This document shows, piece by piece, positions 47,043 to 58,690 of a stretch of 64,000 nt of DNA; within the stretch, counting starts at the first letter, position 1, and the number at the start of each line of letters is the position of its first letter. The notes under the pieces were generated by a model. The model was given only the letters and a program-made list of their open reading frames with translations. It did no database searches and had not been told where the DNA came from. The stretch is from Elmis aenea (Eukaryota; Arthropoda; Insecta; Coleoptera; Elmidae): positions 1,984,868 to 2,048,867 of the forward strand of contig OX393577.1 of assembly GCA_947652605.1 (NCBI GenBank). The letters run 5' to 3'. The position numbers and the translations under genes are program-made.

Positions 47043-48898
47043 TGGTCAACATGTTTAAAAAGTATTTCATATCGATTTATTAATGAAATGTGCAGTTTTT
47101 TTAACTTCTCATGTTTAGTTTTGTCAATTGGCCTGCAAAGTTTTGAGTGACTGTTTATTTTTAATTGTCACATTGGACATTTTTCCAAAAAAATTAGTTT
47201 CGTTACCAATCGTTTTCCAAAGCTTTTCCAAAGATATCAGTGAGGGTAATAATATATCGAGAAAAAACTGTAGGATGAACATTTTAGGAATTATTATAGT
47301 TCATTAAGTACAACTTTTTTAACCAACGAGATCTTTAATAAAAGTTTATGAAGTAATGTCATTGTTACTGTATAATAGCCGATTTTAGGTTGCAAAATAT
47401 GTACTTTAAAATATTATTATTTTTTACTTATCTACGTGTTTAAAAGAGCCCGATTCAATAAAATTTCAACTAATACAATCATCTTTACTCACTATCATAG
47501 ACTAAATAGGTTTCAGATTACGGTTTAGCTTTAAAATTCATCTGTCCTAAATCAATATTGAAACTAATATAAACTGTATTATTTGACAGCTGCATTTTAT
47601 TTATATTTAAATAAATAAAATTAAGATAACAACGTGTATTAAGAGCTGTCGCCGAAGGTCAATGCAAAGAATAACGAGTTTGAGAAAGTTTGAATATGAT
47701 ATCTAACTTAAACGTTGCTATCAAACGGATTCAGATTAATTTAATAGTAATATTCGTTATTTAAAAGGCAAGTTTGGTTTTCGTTGTCGAATTGTGTTTA
47801 TACTTCAAAAACCACATCGATTAAATGTTGTGTTTATATGTAGAAAATTAAAGTTCAAACTTGGAGGTAGTTCTCATACCCTTATGTAACCCGGTAACAA
47901 ATATGTGCGTTGATTTGAGGCTTTGTATAACCACAAATATCTACTCTGCAGTGCAGTGATGCGCAGCTACCTTCATTATCAACCGATCACCGGAAATCAT
48001 CTGTCGTCTTAACGTAAATTGTAATTATGTACCCACAAAAATCGTTTTGGGAATTTTATTACTTTACTTTTTCATACACATAAGAAACTTGTGTAATATA
48101 TAATTTTATAAACTTAATTTCGTGTGGAAATAAAAGAGAATTATTTTACCGATAATGTTCTATTGCTTATACTTAAAAAAAAATTTATTTAATTTCATAA
48201 AATATACCTCGACAGCGAAAGGTACAAGAGGAACCGATTTAGAAGAAGGAGAAAATTTCAAACAAACATACATACATCTAAAAACAACATGAACGCTTCG
48301 AAAATGATATGAAAAAGCATTCTAAATTACTCTTGTAGCAATACCTCACGCATTTTGAACAACAGACCTTTAAATTATTTCTTAAAACAATTTAGCAACA
48401 CACGAATATGATCAATGAAATAGAATGGCCGTCAAAATAAATATAAATGTTTACAGTTACTGCTTTGTATGCTACGCTCACAGGAACACTATAAACGGGT
48501 TATAAAAACGAAACGTTTAAAAGACATAAAAATTCGACTGAGTTGCACGATATGCCATTTGAATAAACAATTAAAGATTTTTAAATTAGAAGGTTAGGAG
48601 CATATTAATTTAATATAATGCAGAATCGCAACTGAAGGGAATTTTCACGTTATAGAGGAAAATATACCTCAGAACTACAAATCCAGCTACACTTACCCAG
48701 ACAATATCAAAACCTTTAGCTTTAATATTTCATACGGTTTTTCGGTTTAGTTTTAAAAAACACACTCTTTACACGAGTGATTTTTAAAATTTGTAAAGTA
48801 GTTGGAGGGTCCTTGCAAAAGCTTATTAATTTTTTTATTAAATCAATCTTTTGGTGTTTAAAAAATTACCGTTTTCGATAGACTATCAGGAAATTCCT
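47043..48898. other. AT-rich spacer, nothing recognised
   Basis: No coding region or matched repeat was identified in this stretch. Confidence 0.4.
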
Positions 48899-48971
48899 AA
48901 TGTAAACGAAGTAATAAAATCAAGGAAAGTACCAAAGGAATGGAATATTGGAATAATCCTGCCGTTTACAT
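48899..48971 (+). mobile_element. Scrap of LINE reverse transcriptase
   Basis: The frame reads NVNEVIKSRKVPKEWNIGII followed by LPF. The V-P-x-x-W-x-x-G-x-x-x-P block is a conserved motif near the start of the fingers of insect LINE reverse transcriptases. No further RT sequence follows in any frame, so only about 24 codons remain. Confidence 0.55.
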
Positions 48972-50734
48972 TTTTTTGAACACTATTGGTAACTATAGAT
49001 GTGCCTGTCAGCGAAATTTACAGTTTAAAATTTTGCATGAAAATGACGTTTCTGTTTATTAAGAATGAAACTTTAAACATTAACCATTTTACTAAAAGCT
49101 GTTCGACTTATGATGCTTTAAAAACATTTCTATACAATATTTTAAAGTTGTTGTTGGTTTTGAAAGTTTAAGTACAGTTTTAATTGCCACAATGACATTT
49201 AGCAGCTAGTTTGCAGTGTTGTTTATGACTTACAGATTCCCACAATAAATATTTTAACATTTTAAGGGTAATTTTGTACACATTCTGTTAAAACAAAACA
49301 TTTTTTCGTGTGTATAATTCTGTATACCCTGCAGATGAATGTATCGTGTCATACAGATAAATGTGTAAAACCGTTGACTACATTCTGTGCAACGTGAAAA
49401 CTTGCTGAAGTCGTTAAAGGTCAATTAAATGTTGTGTCAATAATTAATAACACAAAAACAACTAACTACAATCTGAGACATACAGATATGGTTGTAAATA
49501 AAAAGAGGATTAAACTTTGAACCCATTTTTTTAAGTTCTACATAGAAGTTAATGTACGTCGTTCGGGGGTAACCGAATAATTCGCGATTAGAAAAAAGGG
49601 ACGCGCCTTATCCCTACAACAAACCAAATAAAGAAAAGTCTCGATTTTATTATATTAATCAATCTTATCGATAACTTAAAGGAGCAACTATAAAAATATA
49701 CATTTTGCAAAACGGAATGACAACGTATCAAATTCTATATCGACCGATGGGGTTGTTTTAATCGGTTTTCATTCTCCAGGGGGCTACCAAATCGCTCCCT
49801 TGTACTAACTAATGTCGTTAAGGGGTTGCAGAACCGCCCACCGCAACAATACCAGTCGAATAATGTTATTGACTCGAGGTAACAGTCGAATATTTTACAA
49901 ACTTATCAATGTGGATACATTAAAATTGTCACAGAAGGAGCCAGAATAAATTATAAAGTTGTATGTGTGTGGTAACTTTCCGTTCAAAAATATATAAGTA
50001 GTGTCATTAACATGTGTTGTTTAATGATTATTTTACATCGTTTCTTGAACAAAAATATTACGAATTTCAGTTATATATGCTTCATATAACAAATAAAAGA
50101 TAAACAGTTTGGTGTGAAAGAGGCACCAAAAACACAAAAGAAACGTCTCACAATGCAGTAGCGTTTCTTGTTAAGTTAATATCGCAAGGCTAGCACATAA
50201 AATATTTTTTTACTAAAAACGCACTACAGGGCTTTGTTTAATTTTAACGAATAGCGAAGACTTTCTAAACCGAAAGGTAGTGTTTTGTCGTGCCAGGGTA
50301 GGTACATAGAGTAGACAGATTTTCAAATTAGCCAGGTGTTAGTAGAGGTAAGTTAGGGTCGTTAATAGTGGGTGTAAGAAAGCTGCAGAGGTAAAATAAA
50401 GAATAGTTACATACAGAGCAGGTATGGAGATTTATAAGGTATAACGTGGCCTACAAACTGAAACTCTTTTAGCGTGTAAAATATAATTTAATTTAAACTC
50501 GAAATATTTTATAAAATAGCGAAGAAAAATAACCTCTGTAACAATACATATCAAACACTATATTCCGTTTACGAGTAGCATAACATATAATAATATTGTA
50601 TTTAAAGCAATTACTTTAAAACGATCAAAGTTCATTTTATGTTTCTAAAACATTCGATTTTTTTCACTGATTTGCGCTTTTTTTTCTAATAAAATGACTT
50701 TTAAATGGATGACAATTATGGTTTTTAATTCCAA
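48972..50734. other. Low-repeat AT-rich sequence, no gene recognised
   Basis: The patch 49555-49870 is GC-richer, with no open frame. No repeat was matched. Confidence 0.35.
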
Positions 50735-51640
50735 GACTATTCTCGCCCTCTAAAGGAGTAAAACAAGGTTGCTGCCTCTCCCCTAGCCCGTTTAAAATTT
50801 ACCTATGTGCGGCCTTAAAACATCCGACTAGAAAATGCAGTCCGATGGGAACACTGTTGGGCGAGAGCCCAATATACACGATCCTTTTTGCAGATGATCA
50901 AATAGTTATTGCAGAAGATCAGCAAGACATACATGCCAAATAAACTTATAGAGGAATACAATAAGTGGAGATTGGAGGTAAATATGGAGAAAACACAGTA
51001 TTTATGGTCATAGGAGGAATAGGACAAGACATACAGCTAGACAACGGAACAGTAAAAAACGTTAGTCGGTACGGATATCTGCGAAGATGGAAGAGACGAC
51101 AAGGACATAATGAAGAATATAGGCAGAGGAAAGGATGTGACAAAAACATTACATCTAATCTTGTGGAATGAAAACCTAACCAGAAAAACAAAAATAAATA
51201 TATTTAAAACAATAATAGAACAAGTTATGGATGACTAATGAGGCAGAGACATATCTCTAGCCATAGTTAAGGGACAGAAAAATGAATCAAAGATTACTCT
51301 CGGCCGAAATGGCATATTGGAGAAGATGCTACGGCCCATCCTTGTACGATCACGTCAAAAATGAAGACATCAGAGATAGAATGCACTATTATAGATGATT
51401 AAATGAGAAACCGTTAAGATGGTACGGACATCTGCGCAGAATAAAGGAAGAAAGAATACCAATGAAGGTATGGAACTGAACTCCAGCCTCCAGCACAAAG
51501 AAATAAACGAGGGAGACCACGGAAGAAGTGGAAAAACAACATAGATGCGGAAATGAAAAAGAGAGGTTTTCGAGAAGATGACTAGAACGACAAGGATATA
51601 TGGCGAATAGGATGCGAGAAGCGGCAATAGCTGCAAATAC
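50735..51640 (+). mobile_element. Decayed LINE: reverse transcriptase palm to C-terminus
   Basis: Across frames the segment reads KGVKQGCCLSPSPFKIYLC (the GVRQGC-x-LSP motif), then ILFADDQIVIAEDQQDIH with the catalytic F-A-D-D box (about 50885-50900). It continues with WRLEVNMEKTQ and GQDIQLDNGTVKNVSRYGYL. Further on, RNKRGRPRKKWKNNIDAEMK at about 51495-51560 marks the C-terminus. Stops and frameshifts occur throughout and the fingers domain is missing. The overlapping antisense frames (50815-51027, 50946-51191, 51370-51636) are shadows. Confidence 0.87.
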
Positions 51641-52907
51641 TCTTTATATATATAATTTCAAGATACATTGAAAGTTTTTCTGTTTAATAAATTTCAGATG
51701 TTATAGTTAAGGTAAATATAGTCCAATATAGTTAAAAATATTCGTTGCTGAGTCATTTTATAACTTGATATTAATTACCGAGGGGGAAAAAGGAACTTGC
51801 GCGATGAAATTTGCCATTACTAAACATTCTAAATAGAAACGCTTTTCGTTTACCGATGCATTTACTTAAAGCGTCTGTTGGCTGAAATTAAAACCATAAA
51901 ATATCAAGGTTACATTTTGGTTTACCAATAAATCTAAAAAACAAACAGCTCCCAAAAATATCGTATCTCAGGAATCTTCCGTTAAAAATTAAGTTAACCA
52001 TTTAACACGTAACATAAATTAATAAACTATGTTCAAAATACATCCAGAAAACCATTTGCACTCACTAAAGAATGACCTTATTTCAGCCCTTAGACAGTTA
52101 CAACTATAAAAAGGGTATTAAATTACATCCCTTACAAATAAAATCTCATAACTAAGCTCACATATCAATATAAGAATACCGTGCGAGGTGCCCGTACTAA
52201 ACTAATTTTAATCTCGAGACACTTCCATCAGAAGTTGGGACAGCGGTGGACGGCATGAGAAAATATCATTGGAATAAGTTTTAAATTAAGGGTTGTCATT
52301 GTGTAATCTTAAATAAAGTGCCTACAGGGATGTGACCTATTTTAACATGTTTCTTAAAGCTACCGTTGCATAATTGAATTTTCTCTAACGAATATCGATT
52401 GTTAAACTAATGCCGAACCAAAATTGGACTAATCAGAGATGCGGGCCAAAAACTTTTTATGCAAGCTATATAATGCATCGCAACCAGATTCTCATGCTGT
52501 TAAGCTAGGGTAAGGACCCAGCCCTTGTTTTCTAATTTTCCTAAAATGTGAAATACAGGGGCGAATACTGGCAAACCAACGTTATAAAACAGTGCTTGCT
52601 TATTTATTAGTGTTAAAGAAAGATATCCAGAAGTATCGATACATTGAAACATGCATTCAAGTGCATTCTAGCGAAACATGAAACGAGAGCAAAAAATAAA
52701 ATCAAGGTAGTTCTATGGAGTGTAGCAGTTGCCTATTATGGGGGGCGAGATGGGGGGTGATATTGAGGCTTTGTATGGTAGAATAAGGGCAGCACTAATT
52801 CACATTTAACCGTCGAAATTGTTATTCTAGGAAACAGTTGATACCGAGCGACTTTAAAATTAATTAATTAATTAGTATTTTGGTTGTATTGTTGTTGCTT
52901 AGAGCTT
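51641..52907. other. AT-rich spacer, nothing recognised
   Basis: A G-rich run near 52739-52758 stands out by composition only. No gene or matched repeat was found. Confidence 0.4.
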
Positions 52908-53627
52908 ACAAGGGAGGGTCACGATACGTTGTCGCTAGAATTTCATTAAGGCTGTGTTTATTGCATCAAGGACATCAAAACTAAATGTTTTCCAGAGTTA
53001 TACGTGCCACTGGCCATTTGCTTCGAAAAAATAAGGGAAAAACTGAAAAATTGGTATAAAAAGGTCATTTTTGTAATCGCGTTGACCATGAAACCGTCAG
53101 AGATAAAATCAAAATTTTTTTATTTACCAATTCGCACATCCTTTGCAAGTAAAATTGTGCAAAGTTTTTGAAAAAATCTTGAACGGTTCCGGAGAAAAAC
53201 GTCCTAAACGAAACCCCTGCAAAAGCGCTATGATTTGAGAAGTTGTGGTATAGTATATCTGTCTAACTAGTAACTACGAGTACTATATCTATGCGACTTG
53301 CATAGGCGTTCAGCATAGGGAAAACTGTTTTAGACGTTTTTCTCCGGACTGTTTAAGATTTTTTCAAAAACTTTGCACCATTTTACTTGCAAATGATGCG
53401 CGAATTAGTGAATAGAAAAATTTTGATTTTATCTCTGACAGTTTCATGGCCAACGCGATCGCAAAAATTACTTTTATTGTGCAACTTTTCAGTTTTTTTC
53501 CTATTTTTCCGAAGGAAATGGCCAGTAGCACGTATAACTGTGCAAAACATTTAGTTTTGATGTTCTTGATGCAATAAACACAGCCTTGATCAGATTCTAG
53601 CGACAACATATCGTGACCCTCCCTTGT
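52908..53627. mobile_element. Long fold-back element, family F, copy 3 (both ends intact)
   Basis: ACAAGGGAGGGTCACGATA at the left end and its exact complement at the right end (53609-53627) define the family's terminal inverted repeats. Complementarity runs through the whole ~360-bp arms, with TGCATCAAGGACATC, GCCACTGGCCATTTGCTTCG, ACCATGAAACCGTCAGAGA and AAAATTGTGCAAAGTTTTTG each mirrored. The small centre (about 53240-53290) contains ACTAGTAACTACGAGTACT. The 81-codon minus-strand frame at 53364-53609 is the arm's incidental frame. Flanking duplications are not obvious, so the superfamily is unknown. Confidence 0.9.
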
Positions 53628-55470
53628 GAGAATAATAATTAACTTTTTTTTTTTTTTACAAACACCAAAACTGATTTGTTTAAATAAAGAAGTTTAACAT
53701 GTGTGCTTATAGAACGTGTTAAATTCGACTCGGTAAATTTAAGGCTCGGATATTTTTATAAGTTTTTCAAGATTACTAAGTGACTGTCTTCAAAGAGAAT
53801 ATCCAAAAAGAAAGTACAAGTTTACTTGTAGGAGGGAATGGCCGAGAATTTTTTGTATGTCCATCCGGCCTTTATACGTATAACGCGTAACGTAGACGTG
53901 TCTAGTCAGACACGTGCCTGAATGAAATGCACCCTTGCAGTAGTGTCCAGCATGCGGTCAGCGGGGGTGCGCTCAACAAGTAGACCACTGCCCCAGTCGA
54001 TATATCGATTGCACACACTACACGAGTTGTGGTTGTAGGAAAGTGCACACATCAGCCGGTCTTCACCGCATTCACCACTTGCGGCGACGTCTAGTTCGTC
54101 GACTTTTCCGACATTGTATTGGGAAAGTTCGCTCACGCTAAAATCGCGTCGAAAAATTCAGCAACTCAAAACAAATGTAACTTAAATTAAGACAATATTA
54201 TAGGTGAACGTTAAGTGGTGCATAACAACATCACGCTTATTTTTCAGTAATGTTATTCAATTTATTCCATTGTACAAAAAAAATTTCATGCATCCCTTTG
54301 GCAAAATTCGCAGTCTACTAGAATGAACGTGTGCTAAGCGTACGACATAACCATAAGCACGCGCATACAGGAAACCAAACAAACTATTTGCGATAACACA
54401 ATATTAACCTGACGATTTACACATTTTGACAACTGTTCATTTAAATAAGGCGTTAGTTGCTGGCAATTTGCATATCCTGGTACGATTCTCGGGGTTATAT
54501 TAGCATAGGTTTTGCATACGATACACAAAAAAAAGAATTACAAGGGTTGCTATGCCTAGTGCACTAAATTACAATAATAATCATATCAGAATGGCAAGTA
54601 AGGCGCGTGGTCATTGATATTTTAAATAATGTACCCTTTTGCATATTTCTCCACGCAAATCGTGTGTTATTACAAGTTACTCACCTGTCAGGAAACCGAA
54701 TGAATAGATCATATTGGACTTGTATACCTCTCGAGACGAAAAAAAAGAATCGGTTAACGATATTTAAATATGTGCCTAGGATAACACACGTGGGAGACAC
54801 GTGGACATATTCAAATATGTAACCCTCTGCTTTATAAACATTATGAAAATATTGGCCTTGAGACATCTACAGGAGCTTTAGGGTATCATTTGCATAGGTA
54901 AAGTTAAACCACATTTTTTATCATTACAGTCGTACGTACTTTATTTACATGGGTAAAAAATAGAAGTTATAACTCTACGTTTTATACAATAATCAACGTA
55001 AGTAACTCGACTAATATAAAAATATAGTTAAGGGTAGTCACTAATTGTTTAGTCAATACTTTACACCCTGCGTGAGTCATTTTTTTCAACCCTAAAGCAA
55101 CCAATCAGGGGAAGCCGTGCTAATCACCCCCACCTCACTCGCAACATAATTATGTATCGGACACAATCAATAATTTACTTAGAAATAATGTATACCGTAT
55201 AGCTTCGTAAAAGACCCACATTACCCGACTTGCAATAAATGTGTTCACCCTAACCCGACAACCAATCGATAAATATAAACCTTCAAAAAAGTTTTTCGAA
55301 AACGCGCGACATCTGTGGATTATAGACACACGAGAACGTAATTAATTAAAATTTCCGATGTTTGAGAACTTGAGCAATCTCAAAATAAGTAACGTATAAA
55401 ACAGTTTGTTTATATTTCACTTAAAATGTAACCTTTACATTCAGTAATATTTATGTATATGTTGTAGAGT
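53628..55470. other. Low-repeat sequence; possible minus-strand exon inside
   Basis: After a poly-T run (53644-53658) the DNA becomes largely unique. The segment 53906-54157 is listed separately. Short frames at 54334-54528 and 54607-54866 have no motif. Confidence 0.35.
53906..54157 (-). CDS. Possible coding exon, unrecognised product
   Basis: The minus strand is open for 84 codons. Its roughly even base composition contrasts with the AT-rich surroundings, and cysteines are spaced as in SGECGEDRLMC and SCSVCNRY. There is no in-frame ATG near the start. The open stretch follows a pyrimidine/T-rich segment ending ATTTTAG, which could serve as a splice acceptor just upstream of the SVSELSQYN residues. 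The frame ends in a stop after HFIQARV. I do not recognise the protein. A GC-richer stretch of this length can stay open by chance, so this is the best exon candidate in the window but a weak one. Confidence 0.15.
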   Translation of the reverse strand: MFRRDFSVSELSQYNVGKVDELDVAASGECGEDRLMCALSYNHNSCSVCNRYIDWGSGLLVERTPADRMLDTTARVHFIQARV

Positions 55471-56377
55471 CGTAGGCGTTATGTAAAATCTGGAATCTTA
55501 CAAAGTGCCTAGAGATTTTGTAAAAAGCCGTCAAAACGAGCAAATTATGATTTTCTCTTAACCACACACGTTTGTTTTCATACAAACAAAAGCTTTAACC
55601 AACCCTAACCTGACCCTCATTCATTTGGTCAGTAATAGAGGTTCACGTTAAAGGTAGGTTAAAGTTTTTTTTTTTTTAAATAAACTATGTAAATGAAGCT
55701 GATAGGTTTGTTTTCAGTACCTAGTCATATATAACAAGTGCATTGAAAATTATCGATAATTTTTGGTTAATATGCCCGAATGCAAGTTGAGCTGAAAAAA
55801 CACGAATGCACGAGTTATATTTTGTCAGAAAATTTCTTTCACCTAACCTACCTGTCAAATTAAATGTATGTCAGGGTGATGCGTCAGGGGTGTGGTTTAA
55901 TCTATATTAAAGTAACGCTACTGGTCGCCGAAATTCGTCAAAAAATTATCAAGATCAAAATATTTAATTCTCTCTCCAAATTTTAATTTTCGACCAATCA
56001 TAAACTCATATTTCTTAGAAACGACCGATAAACGCATGAAAATCTGTTAATTGCGAAAAGTGTATTATGTTTATTGGCCGTTTCTAGGAAATCTAAGTTT
56101 GTTATTGGTCGAAAGGCAAATTTGACAGGTGGATCAACATCTGACAGGGTAATGTAAAATTATTACCGTGTAATAATGCTCCTATTGGTAGTCTTTAGAA
56201 GATTTAAGATTAGTGATTGGTTAAAAACGCAAATTTGATAGGTGAAGGAAATTTGCATTAAAAAAAATATATACCTACCGGCATTTTATTATTTGCCTAG
56301 TCCAAACACGAGATGCTCGTTTTGCCGGCTTTTTAAGGGATTTTATAACATCCCGGATTTTAAATTATGCCTACGAC
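55471..56377. mobile_element. Second copy of the AATGTGAAATCCGG MITE, split by an insertion
   Basis: CGTAGGCGTTATGTAAAATC at the left is answered by TTTTAAATTATGCCTACG at the right. The interior matches the copy at 30349: AAAGCCGTCAAAACGAGCAA, CTGACCCTCATTCATTTGGT and CAGTAATAGAGG on the left part, GCTCGTTTTGCCGGCTTTTT on the right part. The match is broken at 55726 and resumes at 56296. Confidence 0.82.
55727..56295. mobile_element. 569-bp insert inside a MITE, 7-bp direct repeat CCTAGTC
   Basis: CCTAGTC stands on both sides (55720-55726 and 56296-56302), while the intact MITE at 30349 has it once. The duplication is therefore likely the target site. The insert begins with ATAACAAGTGCATT, faced 70 bp on by AATGCACGAGTTAT. 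Further in, CGACCAATCATAAACTCATA faces AAGTTTGTTATTGGTCG around a ~90-bp core. It has no ORF and its superfamily is unknown. Confidence 0.65.
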
Positions 56378-58690
56378 ATATATTCAAATTCAAACAAGTG
56401 TGTTTCTGTTCCTAATATCACTTAACAGTAGACTATTTAAAGTTAACATTGCGAATTGCGGTTTGCATATTGTAATTGGATCAGAATTAGATGTACTTAA
56501 AAAATGTATTTAAAAACATTTGCATCTTCTTAAAGATTTAAAAAAAATTGTTTAGGAAAATAATGTAATGGTGCAATAATAACAACATTATTTTGTGTTA
56601 AATAATCTACGCAGCCTTTAATAATGTTGCAAGCGTTGCAATTCAATAATAAACACAAATATAATTTATATTTCTCGTTTTGATCTTCCACTTGCAGAGG
56701 TAGCCGAGTTTCTTGTTTAAGAAGCGGACAATATATGACGACCTAAGACTCAATCAAAAGCGCAGCCACCCTCTTCGCGATAAGGGCAGAAGCTAACACA
56801 AATTCATTATACAGTGTCTAGTATATAAAACAGCGGTCCTGTTGTATATTGTAAATGCACATCCTTAATTTCATACAGACACTGGTTGGCTTGCTCTACA
56901 GATGGGGATAAAAATCAATACGGAACAGAAAAGAATATTTTTGTTTATAGGGGTCGAAGACATTTTAGACGCGCTTCATGTTTACAAAAAAAAATCGAGA
57001 TACAAATGACGCCGTATATTTGACTTATTAGCTTAGATTATCGCGGACAATCACAGTGCGACAAAGTAAATTTCATCTGGATTTATGGCTTTCGTTAATA
57101 TCATCAGATGAATGTAAAAGATACTCTAAATAAAGTAATTTAAATAAATTGTGGAGCCCAATAAACGGGAACGAGGACGTTAACGGTTGGTATTACGTTG
57201 ATAAATTTTTAATAGCTAGTAAATTAAACATTTCACCCAAACTAATAGCAAACTATGAATTCTATAGGCCCATTACTACGAAGGCAATGTGGAGCAGCGT
57301 CAAACTTAGTGGTTTTCATCAATAAAAAGAATTTTGAGTATGCATTTTATTCCAATACAGAAATTACCGCAAGATTCTGACTGTATTCAAGTATTTAACA
57401 GTGTTAAAATCAATACAAAAAGTAGTTTTAACATGAAAAGAAAGCGTTATTAAGTTTTAAGCGAAATATTTTGTTTTATGCAAAATATTAATTCGAAAAA
57501 CATTTGATTCATAATTACAATTATTCATTCCACTGTTTACTGTAGTAGAGTTGTGTATTGTATTACGATAGGGAAGGGGCTTTAGAACTTATTTTAACTA
57601 ACTTGAAGCAACTAACGAATCAGTTCGTTATAACAGTATTGTTCAAGGTCTAGCCTAAATATGTCCACAAAAGGACAATTTCTTATCAAAACTATAGTCA
57701 AACAGTCAAGTTCTGTTCGTCCATAAAACAAATTCGCATCGAAAGATGGGCACATGACAATCGCCCGATCTTACGGACCTTTTTAAACCCCGGGATGATC
57801 CCTTACGAAGTTTTAACCATTTAACTACCCTTATTGCGGACAATGTGAGTATTTGCACCCTTTATGAGTTAGCCCCATGAATTGTTGATACACACACTTG
57901 AAAATTTTACCAAGAAAACCTGTTATGTTTGATTGATCAACTCTAAAGGTGTACGTTAAGTGAAGAGATATCAAATTATTTGTCTAGAAACATTTTACCA
58001 ACTGTAAACATTTTCTTCTGTCAACCAAATATGGAGTACTATTCAAATATTTTTATATTTTGTTGCATACTGCAGAATTCACAGTTCGATACACAATAAT
58101 AATTAACGAGAAGATGAGTGTGTACGCTATGGTAACTAAAAATATAAAATAATAACTTTTTGTAGCAACATGCCTCATAATATAATAATATGATTATCAT
58201 CATATGATGTTAATAGTTTCCGCTTAGTTGGCAGTCAGATAAATCTAGTTATACAATAAGTATAAAATTATAAGTACATTTACCGTGCAAACAATGTTTA
58301 ATAAATAGTTTGAAGGAGAAATATTTTGACCTGCCGATGTTATACTATTTTGACAGTTGTGGCGGCAACATTCACTGGTTGTTTCGTATTTTTTTATCTC
58401 CATGCTCGACAGCATTTAACGAAGCAAATACATTTATGTAAAATTATCACGCTGTATGATTTTATTTGATAACGTAACATTCAATGACAAATGGAATAGT
58501 GCTTTTTCCGAAAATAAAAAGTGGTGCATTTTAGGGTAATACATATCATACGCATAGTGTAGTGTCTGTTAATCAATTTTGTGTTTCATGATTTAAAAAT
58601 TGATATTAATCAAATATTACAAATAGTGTTAGATAATGGCTAAGCTTTCATGCAAAAAAGCTATTGTAAACCATCGTCTACTCAGCTTAG
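56378..58690. other. AT-rich spacer, nothing recognised
   Basis: This 2.3-kb stretch has no open frame above 60 codons and no repeat matched elsewhere in the window. The GGACCTTTTTAAACCCCGGG patch (about 57776) is an isolated GC-richer spot. Confidence 0.4.
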
